This document shows, in pieces, positions 1 through 12,649 of a DNA stretch of 64,000 bases; positions within the stretch are counted from its first letter, which is position 1; every line of letters starts with the position of its first letter. The stretch is from Maea johnstoni (taxonomy: Eukaryota; Annelida; Polychaeta; Spionida; Magelonidae): positions 8,857,767 to 8,921,766 of the forward strand of contig OZ012686.1 of NCBI GenBank assembly GCA_963942565.1. Reading direction: 5' to 3'. The translations under genes were made by a program, and so were the position numbers. The notes under the pieces were generated by a model that saw only the letters and a program-made list of their open reading frames with translations, was not told the origin of the DNA and did not search any database.

Positions 1-2024
1 CATTTTTGAGTGTTCCCATATGTCTCAAAATTACAGAACATTGTTACATACTAGTAGCAATTGCTGATTTTCAGGTCCTGTCTTAATTCAAGGTACCTGT
101 GACACGACCTTGGATCTGGAGAGGGTTCATTTATGTCATATTCTTAAACACTGGCTTAGAAGACTGTATCATTATTTACTTCCAGCCAAAAATGAAATGA
201 AAATATTGGTCGAAATGATTGAAATGAAAGAATCTGCATGGTTAAAGCGGACAGCAAGGTCCGTCGTATGGGATGATTTTACAAGGAAGACCCATATGCC
301 CTATCAGCCCACAGGATCTTATTGTGGATTTGATACAGATGTGCAATAGCTTTTACACAATAGACTTACCAGAAGGTGTAAATAGAAACGATTGATAAAA
401 GATTGATGGTCCTGCCAGTTCAACCCCATTCAGACCAAAAGCTTAATCCAGGAATGGTGTCATCACGGGACTGTCCCTATATATGGTCTTTTTTCACATA
501 TGTTAAAGTCTAAATCTATAATCAGACCATTTGTGAATGTCTAGGCAATCACAGAGCAGAAGCTCCCATATGCTTGCACACAAGCAAAACCTGATTTTGG
601 CCCTTTTGCCCATATTGAATTTCGAAACATGTTCGCTTTAATCATGCATTTTGAGTATCAAATGTTAAACGATTCGCTTGATATTTGACATAGTTGTAGT
701 TAAGGGTACGTCAGAGTAAAAATAAACACAGTTTTAGCAATTTTGACTTCAACCAAATGTTATTGAATCTGAAAGTTGAAAATTGCACTTTTTTCTCATT
801 TTCAACAGAAATTCCAATGGAAAGATAATAAAACTTGAATGGAGTAAAAAGATTTATAACTGTAATAATTTTCCCTCGTTATTGATCTTTCTTCAACATC
901 TGTTAAACTTGAAGATCCCCGGGCCGTAATTGTGAGTAGGAGCTCTATTTGAAATCACTGTATGTTTTTTCAGTTTTTTCCCCAAAGATCTTACACCCTG
1001 CTGTGAGGGTACTTTTGTGATGTTTGATGTACTCCTCGTCAGAAGACCTGTCAGGCAATATGTACTTCGTATAGGCTAAATTCTCAAATAAAAGCATGGT
1101 AGAGAAAAAAGAAATTAACCTCAAAAGCTACCTTAGAAGTAATTGTTGCAATGGAAACCTAGGTGGAAACCTAGAATAGATGTGTTTGGCTAGTAAAACC
1201 TTGGCTAAGCATGTATATCTAATTAGTTGATGTATATATCGTCACTACAGATACACATTGGTGATCACTGACCACCCTTCTAAACAAAGTGACTTTCTAT
1301 TAACTTGCTGCATATACAAACAATTACAACACACCACAAAGGCATGAACTGCGGAACAAACATATCTATGATATTAAAATTCCTTGTTCAAAACAACATC
1401 TTAAAATTCATTGTCTGAAAAACCTTTACTTGATACTTTAGGAGGGAACTTTAATGCTGGGGATCACGCAAAAGGGGGCAAATCTGCGCGTAAGCGCAGG
1501 GGGAAGGATATATGTAGAGAAGTGATACAATCTGTCAAGTGGGGATGGTACACGCTGTAAACCTCACTGGCAAGTGGACAGTGGTCAATATAAACTGTTA
1601 TAATGTATCGATTGAATGGTCAGCACGCAAAGATACAATTTATCGGCTGGAAGCAACAAAGTAACTGTCGAGTGAGTGGCGCCACAGTTAGGGAGAAAGG
1701 GGGGGGGGGGAGAGGTGTGGTGGTTAGGTTTAAAAGTGAGAGAAGGACCTGTAGTGGTAGGGGAATTATAGTGAGGTCCGAAGGCTAACGAAAAAGAGCT
1801 CGGTGGGTGGGAAACTTGAATCTAAGACCCCCAGATGTGAGCAAGATGCAACTGGCTTCCGAGGGCCCAACCTGGTAACTGTAGGTTATAATCAGAGTCA
1901 GCCGCAGACACCACAGATGGCTTTATACTACACAGAAATCTCTTCTACTCGTCTTGTCGCAATTAATTGGCTTTTGGCAGCGAGTTAATGTATAAAAGAG
2001 AGCGGCCAGAAACCAGAGTCAGGC
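1..2024. other. Non-coding, no gene recognised
   Basis: AT-rich sequence with no reading frame that I recognise. Short open frames at 110-349 and 1603-1988 have no motif and no convincing splice context. About 1000-1110 (a 'CGTCAGAAGACC...CGTATAGGCT' stretch) resembles 9315-9425 and is probably a fragment of a dispersed repeat. A G-rich tract lies at 1690-1710. Confidence 0.5.
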
Positions 2025-2040
2025 ATAAGATTGAAATTAT
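2025..2040. repeat. Left target-site duplication of the Penelope-like element
   Basis: ATAAGATTGAAATTAT, identical to 3267-3282. Similarity stops on both sides of the 16 bases, as expected for a target-site duplication. Confidence 0.85.
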
Positions 2041-3266
2041 AAAGAAAACAGGGGCAAACAGGTCCAATACCCGCATGGGTTTGGGGAAGTGTACCAGATT
2101 CAACCAGTTAGTCAAATACATTAAGGCCCATAGGTGTTGTGGAACGGAGTCTATGGATCCATAGCTGCTCCAGTTCTAGACGGATTGCCAGAGATTCAGT
2201 TGAATCTGGATCCTTGCGTCCGAATTGTAGCACATGTAGGCGTATATTGCCTAGACCTTGGTGGTCTACTTGGTTATAATGTCGGCCGACACTATGACTA
2301 GAGTTGTGTTGTGTGACATATCTGAAATGTTCACACATGCGTTCACCAAGAGTTCTCTTGGTGTGACCGATGTATTGTTTGAAACAAATAATGCAGGTTA
2401 TGCAGTATATGATGTTGTTGGTTTTGCAGTCGCAATTCCTAATGGTATTGTATTCACGCCCAGTTATGGGACTGGTGATAGAGCCTGAGTGGTCTAGTTT
2501 CATGCAGTACCTGCATGATTTCCTTTGACACCTTTTGTTGGTGTATGTGCGTCCAGTTCTGGGCGTCACAGTTTTAGGGTCCTGTAGTTGTGTAGGGTCA
2601 ACAACTCTGGCCCTGACGAGCATGTCTCTGATGTTTTTTGGGCGTCTAAAGCCTTGGACAACTTTCCAGGTCAAGACGTCCCTAGTGCTAGCAGAACGGT
2701 CTAGGATGTCCCAGTTCTGCTTGACAATGTCACCTAGTATCCTACCACTTGGGTGATAGGTAGTAATAAGGAAGATATCATTTTCTTTGGAGTCATCTTT
2801 AGTGGGACCACCAGTCGGTGGTCTTAGTAGGGATAGTCTGTCCTTGTGATAGGCTTTACTGAAGCCTTCTTGGACAATTTTGGGTGGATAGTTCGCTTCC
2901 AGGAAATGTTTTGACATTGTCCTGGAGTGGCGAATGAAATCAGTGTCATTGCTGCAGATCCTGCGAATTCGTAGGAATTGACTGTATGGAATTGCTGATT
3001 TGCAGTTCTTTGGGTGACTAGAATAGAAGCTCAGGTAGTTGTGAGCATCCGTAGGTTTGGTATATAGACTGGTACTGATAATGTTATCATCCAGTCTCAC
3101 TACTACATCTAGGAAATGTACTTCATCCATTGATGTCTCAGTCTCAAATTTAATTGAGTCGAGGCTTTGGTTCAAGTGGTCCTCAAATAATTTAAGGGAG
3201 TAAGGACTTCAACAAACCTACACCGGAGAGATTCTGATTGCTCTTCTCTTGCCCCTGTTTTCTATT
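2041..3266 (-). mobile_element. Penelope-like element (GIY-YIG type), short 5'-truncated fossil
   Basis: A minus-strand frame (about 3211 down to 2108) encodes the C-terminal part of a Penelope-like reverse transcriptase (TKPTDAHNYLSFYSSHP, a block typical of these elements). A GIY-YIG endonuclease-type region with paired cysteines follows (NIIYCITCIICFKQYIGHT, then a conserved R and H). The catalytic RT palm is absent, so this copy is not autonomous. The element is bounded by perfect 16-bp direct repeats (2025-2040 and 3267-3282, ATAAGATTGAAATTAT), read as target-site duplication. Just inside lie 15-bp perfect inverted repeats (2043-2057 and 3249-3263). The perfect flanks suggest a fairly recent insertion. 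Penelope-like assignment is firm; the subgroup (Poseidon or Neptune type) is not resolved. Confidence 0.88.
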
Positions 3267-3282
3267 ATAAGATTGAAATTAT
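3267..3282. repeat. Right target-site duplication of the Penelope-like element
   Basis: Identical to 2025-2040; see the Penelope-like element. Confidence 0.85.
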
Positions 3283-3586
3283 GTTGTAACATTATGTCTG
3301 GGAAAATTATTCAGATGTTCTCACACCTGATCAACCCCAGTCATTGTCGTTACAGGTCAAAGCTAATTACAGTAGAGGTTACGACCTTCCATCTTGTCAC
3401 GTGTCAGATTATAGAGTCTGATATTGAGACTACAGCATCATTGGCCATAACAATAACTACACCTTAAGACATGGTCTGCATGCCGGCCTGCCTATTGACA
3501 TGCGGGTCCACCCTCTACCATATTTGCCTTTGCGCTCTACTGTGCCCAACAGTAATAAACAACACAATAAATCTTTATTTATTTTT

Positions 3587-4092
3587 CAGACTATTGATCT
3601 TTTAAATCTATTTACACCCCTATGGCTACACAACCTGTTTTACTTATTTCATCATAAATTAGGAACTTGTCACAATCCATCGAATGTGTATTATGATTTT
3701 GAACTATGAGATGTAACCTAAACAATGGTGTAAGTGCCGTAGTCTTCTGTTAACTTGTTTTTAGAAATGACCCAGGTATTGAGTAGGTTTGTACGTTACG
3801 ACAAACACTTAACTAAGATTTGACTCCAGATTCCTTCTTTCTTAGTTTTTGCAGTTGGGCCAGTTTTTTTCACTGATGCAAGGATGGTAACACGCTTTTG
3901 CTGAAAGATGTTTTACTACTGCACAATGTTTTGTACAGAACATTTTTTTACTGAACAATTTGAAAAAAAATACTGAGCGAATATTTTACTTAATCATTTT
4001 ACTGCATTCTTTTGTGGCTGGATAAAGAAATGTTTTTCTGAATGAAGAATTTTACTGAACATGATATTTTACTTATTGAATTCTTTTACAGA
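3587..4092. repeat. Duplicated block, copy 1 (pair with 4615-5078)
   Basis: About 0.5 kb beginning 'ACTATTGATCTTTTAAATC' that recurs about 1.03 kb downstream with small indels and substitutions. Both copies carry several short 'TTTTACTGAA' motifs near the 3' end. The intervening 4093-4614 segment is unrelated and GC-richer. No coding signal. Confidence 0.85.
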
Positions 4093-4614
4093 CTGTTGCA
4101 AGGGCCTACGCCCAGTGCATGAGGGCCACCATCTTAAACTTACTTTCCACTCCTTTCGTCACTTCTATCACCCAGCCTCGGATATTCTTTGGATTGTTTA
4201 AAAGAAAGCCATGCGGATCGAGTGGCTCTACAGACTATCAATGGCAAGTGAGTGAATATTGACAAAGGAATGGGCTCGAGCCAAGTGCACTGGTAAATGC
4301 GTGCATCTTGGCCTGGTGTGAGCTCTAGAAAAGGCCAATTGATGTGGATTGGCTGCGTGTGTGGCAGAGAACAACAAGTGCCAGGACTCGCAATACAGGT
4401 GTGCGTGAAGGGGGATGGGAAAGAAGGTGGCGCTGGGTGTTGTGGGAGTATGAAGTGGGGCTGGTCTATGTTGCAATACCCCCGGAATAAAACTTTCTCA
4501 CCAAATGCCCCCCCCCCCCTCTCTCTCTCGTGATGATACGTTTTCTTAGATCACCTCACCCTAGAGTCAGTGTGACACACATAGCCCATTTCTGTCTGAA
4601 AGGGGATGAAATGT
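4093..4614. other. Spacer between two duplicated blocks
   Basis: About 520 bp, more GC-rich than its surroundings, with C-tract and CT-tract sequence near 4507-4528. Open frames on both strands are short and unrecognised. Confidence 0.4.
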
Positions 4615-5078
4615 CAGAACTATTGATCTTTTAAATCTATTTACACCCCTATGGCTACACAACCAGTTTTATTTATTTCATCATAAATTAGGAACTTGTC
4701 ACAATCCATCGAATGTTATTATGATTTTGAACTATGAGATGTAACCTAAACAATGGTATAAGTGTCGTCGTCTTCTGTTAACCTTTTTTTAGAAATGACC
4801 CGGGTATTGAGTAGGTTCGTACCCTAAGACAAACACTTAACTAAGATTTGACTCCAGGTTCCATTTCTGCAGTTGTAACACACTTTTACTGAAAGATGTT
4901 TTACTATGCACAATATTTTGTACAGAACATTTTTTTACTGAACAATTTGAAAAAAAATACTGAGCGAACATTTTACTTAATCATTTTACTGCATTCTTTT
5001 GTGACTGGATAAAGAAATGTTTTACTGAATGAAGAATTTTACTGAACATAATATTTTACTTATTGAATTAGTTTACAG
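4615..5078. repeat. Duplicated block, copy 2 (pair with 3587-4092)
   Basis: Second copy of the block at 3587-4092. It lacks about 40 bp around the position of 3834-3880 and is otherwise collinear. Confidence 0.85.
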
Positions 5079-8000
5079 CACGAAAAAATTTACGTAACGA
5101 TTTTTGTTTAGATCTGTTACTGATTTTATTATATGACTCTTCTCTGATTTGGAAAATATTTCACTGAATGAGTGATTTCCGTAAATAAAAGATAATTTAC
5201 TAACCTTACCCCTAACCCTATTCGTTTTCTCATTTTAGCTGCCATAAGAGAAGGAGATATTAATTTACTGACCTCTCCAGTTGACTTTTTCTTTTCCCCT
5301 TCTCCCACGATATGCCCTACAATGGGGAGCATGGTGATAGTCGACCGGGATTCCTCTAGGTGGAGCTGCTGAAACTAGAAGGCTGCTAGTAGCTGATCTT
5401 GACGCACTTCTTGCTGTTTCTGGGTTTGCTGTTGGGCCCCTGTCTTTTCCTCCTGATCGTTTGAACATGTCGATGTTTCTGGCACTATTTATACAATTTC
5501 AGACCAAGGTAATCTAGAGCGATATCTTTTCAAAAGCGTTGTCAATCCTTGAAGGAATGAGATAGTATCGCACAACAAGGTATCACAGCTTGAAGATTAA
5601 TTACCCTAAACCCCAGGGTTCTATCAATTACCTTGTCAGGCCAACACCCTTTTAAAATAACATCTCTGGTGACCTTCCCTGTAGGAACTAGAACATGTGC
5701 ATCTTCACACGAAGTCAATATACAGGGTCCTATTGCATTTTCTGAATGCATGCCCTCTTTTTAAGATCAGTCATTCTCTGAAAAAAGGTGAACGTCCTTT
5801 TGTAAAAACTAGACCAAGAACGAGCCGACTGTTCATTTCAAAGTTGTTGATGTATTCTAACCTTTAGAAGAAAGCCGTTTCTCTTAAGCTAGTGGACTGG
5901 TCAATAAAATGTAAGCCAGCACGGTGCGCCACGTTACAATTACAAATGCACCTAAACTTATGCAATGGTAATGCAGGCATAGTATATAACATAGTAAATT
6001 ATGCATACAGAAAAAATTAAATTGCATTCATTTTTTTGTTATCCTCTACCATCTATCGATCAAAGTTTTAACTGCCATTGAAATAACTCAAAGTAATTGC
6101 AGAGGCTCGCAGTATCGAATGAGAACCGGGTGATTGACTAGATATTGCTGTTTTCTTTGAAGGTAGAACTCAATTTGACGCTTGCACCTGATTGCGCAAG
6201 TGGATTATTATAAGGGGTGTAGACAAACATAGGGCATATGATAGTCAAACCAAACCATTTTCAAAGGGGTTGGGCTGAAGCACTCCCTATAACAATTATC
6301 CTTAACTAGGTAAACAACACATAGGTAAAATTCAGTCAAATGGGTAGGCCACCTTGATGCATTTCAAAACTGAATTATTATCTTGATGACAGGAAGTAAC
6401 ACAATATACATAGTAAGCCCTGTCTAGACCCCATTCCAAAGAGGTTCCTTACTTACTAATTCACAGGTGTTGCAATTTCCTCTTAGTGATTAGCACAACT
6501 GGATTCCATAGCAATTAAGACATAAACGTTTCTAGCCACCAACACAAATCGAATGTAAGAGCCTTGACCTTTTTCATATTCATCATCAGATCTATGTACA
6601 TTGTCAATTCTTGTCAGGTGTGTATTTGCTATATGAGTAAACAGTCAGCATTTCTAAGTGGCATAAAGTCCTCCTGAAACAGCAGTGTTTTTGATAAGAT
6701 TTATCAGCTGTTTTGATTTTATCATGGTCACGAAAGGCTCAGTCATGAAAGCATTTTCAGACTCGCTTTCGCTGGTATTTAAGTTTAAAGTGTCCCATAC
6801 CACCAACAAACAAAACATTTCAAGCACAATCTTAAAATGTTCAAGCTGGAAAGATTAAATTAAACCCTCCCAGATTAAAGGACGAATAGTGAGTATGCAG
6901 TGCATCATATTCCTGATTGACAACATTTAACAGTCCAAAGTGAAATGTCACTTACGACTACATACATCTATTAGTGGTTAATTTACGAATATTGGCAATT
7001 TATGAATATTCGTAAGTATTTAGGACATTCCTATATTAGTCAAGAAATCAATATTCATTATTGAATTATAGATATGACCAATTCCAGCTTATGGTATGTA
7101 AGAAAATGAATAAGAAATATTCATAATTGATCTGTGTATGCCTTTTCAAAATGAATTAACAAAAATTCGACAAAGGCTTATGAGTATTCTTAATAACTAA
7201 ATTTTAAAGTATAGTATTATTTATTGACTCCTCTCAAAACCGCGAAAATACATATTCTAAAGTTTACAACAAAACAAAATGAAAATTAACGGAACAAAAC
7301 AGAAAATGGAAATTGTAAACTTATACAGGCTGAATGTCTCACAAATTGCTTGGCCTCACTACCTTACAAAAGTCATATAAAGTCAAGTTATGTAAGTCTG
7401 TACTCCAATTTACCAAAACTTCTTGTAGATGGTGCCGCTTTACTCAAAAGTATGATGGCCCCTTCTTTTTATTTGATTTTAAGAAAAGATTTCTCAAAAG
7501 TTAGAATAAGGATTCGATTTGAAGAAAAGGTTTATTCAAAGGTTAGCATGAGGACCATCCTATTTTCATTTTGATTTTAAGAAAAGGCAGCACTATTGAA
7601 GAAATCTTCATGCAGATTTTGAAGAAAACTGTGGTGTCAGAATTGAATGCGCACCAATGTGCTTTTAATGAACAAATAAATAAACAATATACAGTTAGCC
7701 AACAATGTCTACACTATTCTCACATTGCCAAACTGTCGAAAATTATATTATCATTCATTCATTTTTTACTTATTTTTGTATTTGCCATCCATTAATACTA
7801 CATTTGTACGTTGTGATTACTTGAAGATAACCAGAAATGTATTGTATCACTCACTGTAGCTTGCAAAGTTTGCCAGGTTTCGCGTTAACGATAGATACAC
7901 AATATCAGGGATTAATGAAGTATGTGTCATGGAGATGTTTTAAAAAGTTTGGCGGTTACAATTGAACGGACAGCAACACGATTACGTGGCTACGTAACAT

Positions 8001-8340
8001 GATTATCACAATTTAAAATTGTCTACGATTGTCAAATTGGGTGGTCACAGCTCCATTGCAGATGGCAGCTCATTTTTAAAACATCCATTTAACTAACCCC
8101 GCTTGGTTTCAGATTTAGGAACTCATCTCTGGCATTTATTATTCTCATGAATTTTGTGCAATTTATCTGAGGAATCATGCAAGATCCAAGCCAATAAGCT
8201 AATTTCAAACATGGTAAGAGTTTTCCACTTAAAAATATTTCAATTCTCTCCATCCCCTCTCTAACTCCGCCCGTCATTTATAACATCTTGCCTAGTTTTT
8301 AAGACACTCATGTCTGACATCTCTCCGATTCTGAATTTTA
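5079..8340. other. Non-coding stretch, nothing recognised
   Basis: AT-rich. A short minus-strand frame at 5265-5468 is serine/arginine/proline rich but has no recognisable domain. Around 7460-7590 three imperfect copies of a 'GATTTTAAGAAAAG' phrase occur. 6970-7030 holds several AT-rich hairpins (TTACGAATATT / AATATTCGTAA). Confidence 0.45.
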
Positions 8341-8346
8341 ACTGAC

Positions 8347-8359
8347 GCATAATAATAAC

Positions 8360-8409
<50 letters not shown>

Positions 8410-8410
8410 T
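8347..8410. repeat. (AAT)n microsatellite
   Basis: Near-perfect AAT/ATA trinucleotide run of about 60 bp, followed by degenerate units to about 8430. Confidence 0.9.
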
Positions 8411-8639
8411 AATATTAATGATAACAATAATCTTTATTTCACAAGGGTAACACAGTCAAATACAGGATTTGATTTTCGCTGTGGCATTAATAAAACGCCC
8501 AGGAAATAAGCTTATTTCAAACATTGCACAATAATGCCACGTTTAAATTTTTCAGAATTTGCATGTGGGAACAGCAGGTACTAATTACTGTGTTCTATGT
8601 GCAAATATGTGTGCTTCAACCCCTTACGAAAAATCTCAT

Positions 8640-8810
8640 TCATAAAAATAATCGAAAATGAAAATTTCATGCATGAAAATAATATTTCCATGCATGAAGA
8701 CGAAGATTTTGGCACAAAAACTTTCATGGATAAGAATTCTATGCATGAAATAGTGCACAGCACAATTTCTATATTCATGCAAGAAAATTTCATTCATGCA
8801 TGAAATTTCC
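8640..8810. repeat. Cluster of palindromic ATGCATGAA motifs
   Basis: At least six copies of 'CATGCATGAA' or one-base variants in both orientations within 170 bp, interrupted by unrelated bases. The motif contains the palindrome ATGCAT. It makes both strands look open, but no protein is recognisable. Confidence 0.55.
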
Positions 8811-9163
8811 AAACCACTTTTTTTAATGCATAAAACATTTGGCTTTCTCTTATCCTCCCTCCCCCACTCCTCCTCTCTCAACTGAACCAGTCTAACAACA
8901 AACCATTCAGCCAGCCACTAAACATCTCTCGCTTGTTTCAGTTGTTTACCCAAGTCCTACACCAGTTGGGAGGGTACAGTGCAGACATTTGATTCATGCA
9001 TTAAATGCGCGGTAGCTCGGGCATAATACACGACCGCATGCGCGATTGCTACCTAGTTTTAGGTGCTTGGATGCATGGATGAGCTCACAACTGAACGTAC
9101 TTAGATTTACTATCTACGGGGGTCATTGATGTGTTTAGCTTATTTTTTTGACATGTTAGAACT

Positions 9164-9275
9164 AGATCTCAGTGACCCCATCAGGTCACTGAGATCTGGA
9201 TCTCAGTGACCCGGGTCACTGTGAGCTAGATCTCAGTGACCCACTCAGTGGTCACTGGGAAGGGGGGTCACTGAG
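9164..9275. repeat. Cluster of inverted AGATCTCAGTGACC repeats
   Basis: A perfect 14-bp inverted pair (9164-9177 and 9184-9197, 6-base loop) is followed by further copies of ATCTCAGTGACC and GGTCACTG in both orientations to about 9275. It can form several alternative hairpins. Confidence 0.75.
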
Positions 9276-9279
9276 AACT

Positions 9280-10160
9280 GTTATACCTGTCGTCTGTTGC
9301 ATAATTTAAATTTCTGTACTGCACTTCTGTGGCTGGTACTGTGTTCTTCATCAGAAGACCAATTCAAGTATGAAATATATACCTCGTATAAGCTGAATAG
9401 TTAAAGCAGGTAAGAGGGAAAACTGGCCAAAAAAATTCTATGTTAGCTTTTTAAAAGTTTTTATTTTTCATTTTCTTGCATGTCAACTATGAGCTTATGA
9501 CCATCGCATAGTGTACAGAAAGTTTACAAAATGCATGGACAGAAATTAATAGAAATGGACATTCCATTGAATCATAAAATATATAATTGTACAGCAATTG
9601 TGAACACTTGGTTTGATTAAGCGACTTAGTGAGAACTGTTTATGCATCCTTGAAGAATTTTTTCCAAGGGATCCCACTTTTTGTCCAAAAAACATATGTC
9701 ATCTTTTGATGGTTGCTTCGCGTCTTTCTGTATAATAAACATTTCTTATCTCATGACGGACTTCTTATCCTAGCTCAACAACGTCAGTTGTTAGTGTGCA
9801 TGTACCCTTACTTAGTCACGTAATGTTTCATTTCAAAACAAGACTCAGCCATGCCCCTCAGCAACCTGTACCAAGCAGAGAATGCCGCATAATATAAGGA
9901 ACAACAACAATCACATAAACAAACAGGTGTTTCTTGGTAAGAGGAAAAACACGTTTTGCACTGCAAGAAAACCAAAGAAAAAATCCATACAGCCGCTTCT
10001 TTGTATAAAGAAGGGTAGCAAACATTAAAGTTCAATCATGTATTCGTGGGTTACAGGATATGGAGATATCAGAACGTTGTCTTATAAAATGGCTATTGTT
10101 TGAATCCGATGATTCAATCTATAGCATATAACGCCTCAGATGCCACACAGGCTGCTTCCA
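9280..10160. other. Non-coding, nothing recognised
   Basis: 9315-9425 resembles 1000-1110 (dispersed repeat fragment). No domain is recognisable in the short minus-strand frame 9808-10035. Confidence 0.45.
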
Positions 10161-10174
10161 TGCTCTAGCAGCCT

Positions 10175-10491
10175 CGCAAGGGACACACCTGGTATGCAAT
10201 AGTTGACACCTCCTGGGCAACCCTAAGCTGGTGCGGCACCCTGATCGCCTTATTAAAGAAAGAGATGTGTGGATCTGTCTATATGGATATCCTGCATCTA
10301 AAATATACCTTGGTCCACTTTAGATTTGAAGGCCCTGCTCTAATTACTCTCCCTCATTTTCTTTTTTCACCTAGAACAATTATGCTTTGTCAGTGTTGAA
10401 GAACAAGGACCACTTTTTGCTAATATCTCATGGTACTAAATGACCTTTGTGTGCCGATGTGCCTTTAAACACATAATCATTCATTTATTAA
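10175..10491 (+). mobile_element. SINE-like retroposon, copy 1
   Basis: About 317 bp collinear with 41291-41603. Shared phrases include ACCCTAAGCTGGT, GTGTGGATCTGTCTAT, CTTTTTTCACCTAGAA, GGACCACTTTTTG and the tail ACTAAATGACCTTTGTGTGC followed by TTTAAAC and ATTC-type units. It is flanked by imperfect 14-bp direct repeats (10161-10174 TGCTCTAGCAGCCT and 10492-10505 TGTTCTAGCAGTCT, 12 of 14 identical). No protein coding and no convincing tRNA A/B boxes seen, so the class is inferred from size, target duplications and tail. Confidence 0.75.
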
Positions 10492-11007
10492 TGTTCTAGC
10501 AGTCTAAAGCAGGACGTATCACTTTTTTTGATGCTTTTACCATTGCACAAGGTATTGTGTTTCAGTATTGATAAGTGGTGGAAACAATTAAACCTTGTAT
10601 TGGGACATTTGCTGTCTTTTTGAATGATATATATGCAGCCCTCCTAGAATAGAAAAATATCAAATCATAGAATTATGTTGAAAACAATATATGTTGTATT
10701 TGACGTCGTAATGGACAAAAGTTAGACACATTAAAATTCCTCATTATACTTTGGCATTTCACTAAGTTAACATTGAAATTATCTTTAACGGTGATATGCT
10801 GTTTAAACATTCAAAATTGATTTAAACATTACATTGAGTTCAACAGGTTCCTATCCTTAGAATTTAAATCACAATTCTTGGGTAATTTTCAACGTCGTCT
10901 CATTTTCACTGCTGTTGTCACTGTTGGTACTAACACATACATGTACATTAACAAATAGAATACATTGAAAATCATCAGTGTATCCCCTTTGTGATATGCC
11001 GGGGTGA

Positions 11008-12640
11008 TATGCTGATTACATCACTAGTGCTAGTACAAGTAAAAGCAACACAGACCAAGTGCTTAAAATCGTTTACAAACACAGCCAAAAATGGAGGTAT
11101 TTCTTCATCCCGAAGAAAAGTGCAGTTTTAGTCTATGGTGAAAATGCAAACGAAGGTAAACTAAATGCCAAGTACCGTGTTTTCAGACTAGGGAAAGAAC
11201 AAATTAATGATCAACAAGAGTGTGACCACCTAGATCTCAAGAATTGCATTAACCCCTCAAACAGTTCAAGAGTAGTAGATAAGATCAAGAAAGGAAAAAA
11301 AACATTGATTGCGGCTGCCGGTTTAGGCCTAAAACCTGGTAGGCTATCGCTACATGCGTGCAGTATTCTTTCTTGGTCAATGATAATCCATATCCTGACT
11401 TTTGCCAGTATATTATGGATACTTTCGGATGACGACATAAGGGCTATTGAAGGTTTCCAGAGATATGCTGGATGCCATGTCCAACGCTTCCATTCTAGGT
11501 CACCCAACGAATCAAGCTATGTTGCAATGGGATGGTTTGCAATAAAGATTGTTATCTATGTGAAAAAACTGTTATTTATTAGGAGTATTGCGGCTCTAGA
11601 TACAAATTCCATATGCAAGTCTGTAATGTTAAACCGGCTGATTCAATACAGAAATAATGTTGATGTTAGTAGACGCAGCCAATACTCTTACCCTGCTTTT
11701 GATATATTTAAGACTGCCGAAATGTTTGGTTTGCAAGAGCATATCTATGGTATGCTCTGTGGTACATATTTCCTCCACAAAAACAATGGAAAGAAATGGT
11801 ATGGACCCGATCATGGGAATTGGAGAATCAAGACTGGTCTATAAGGACAATGTTTAATTCAACTAGAATACTAAAAGGCATAATGGTAAAAGTTAAACCT
11901 CTCATATGGTGGCAATTAGCAAATGTATCTCATGAAAATATAATTCAATGTGAAATGGCCAAAACTGCATGTAGAGCAAGTAAGCTGAAAGCAGACTTCT
12001 AACAATACCGAAAAGATATTTCAAACCGCCCGCACGGCGATTTATGTAACACATTGGCCATTGAAAATGCAGAACATATGATACTATATTCCCAACATAT
12101 GAATGTAATTAGAGAAGAAATGTTCAGTGAATTGAATGAACTTAGCTATGAGTATAACAACACGGTATTAACTCCTCAGTGTGATATTTTCTAAACCCTA
12201 ATGAGTAAACCCCCAGTCGAAAATGCAGAAGAACAATACTATAATTGTTTTTAAATTGTATCAGCACATGTACATGCAATGTTCACTACCATTTTGAAAA
12301 ATAGAACCGGAGTAGGATAAGTACCTCTAATCACTGCTAATTAAAGGTGAAATTATCTGTTTTGTAATATCTAATGAAAGTGGTACCTCAACTTTAATTT
12401 TACTGAGTATGATCTGGACATCTGATTCACAAGATGTTTCTGGTTAGTTACTAAAGTAACTATGCAATTATTTTTGTAGCAGTTCTCTTATGATCGCATC
12501 TAAGCTTTTTGTCAGTATAATTATTATATTTTTTTCTTCGCCTTTTGTAAATCTTACCTTAATATATTTCATGTATGACTTTTCGTATCAACCTTTTTTC
12601 TGTTATGTTCCATGTATGGGTTTTTGTAACCCAGAATACA
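11008..12640 (+). mobile_element. Non-LTR retrotransposon (LINE) 3' fragment
   Basis: An open stretch, 11008-11841, begins at the reverse-transcriptase palm box, here YADY (11008-11019) instead of YADD. It continues through the thumb/C-terminal region: W-R-x(2)-F followed by PKKSAVLVYGE, then ECDHLDLKN, then FQRYAGCHVQRF-x(4)-SPN. That pattern is typical of LINE ORF2 proteins. After the TAA at 11842 similarity continues in other frames, including a degenerate Cys/His-type region near 12060-12110 (ENAEHMILYSQH) and a final ILKNRTGVG near 12290. The 3' end is near 12640 (AATAAATATACAAACACAC). It is 5'-truncated and decayed. The clade is not assigned. Confidence 0.82.
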
Positions 12641-12649
12641 GTCAATAAA

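Noticed and set aside
110-349. 79-codon frame at the left edge
   Set aside because: No ATG at its reported start, no recognisable domain and no splice context; not called as a gene.
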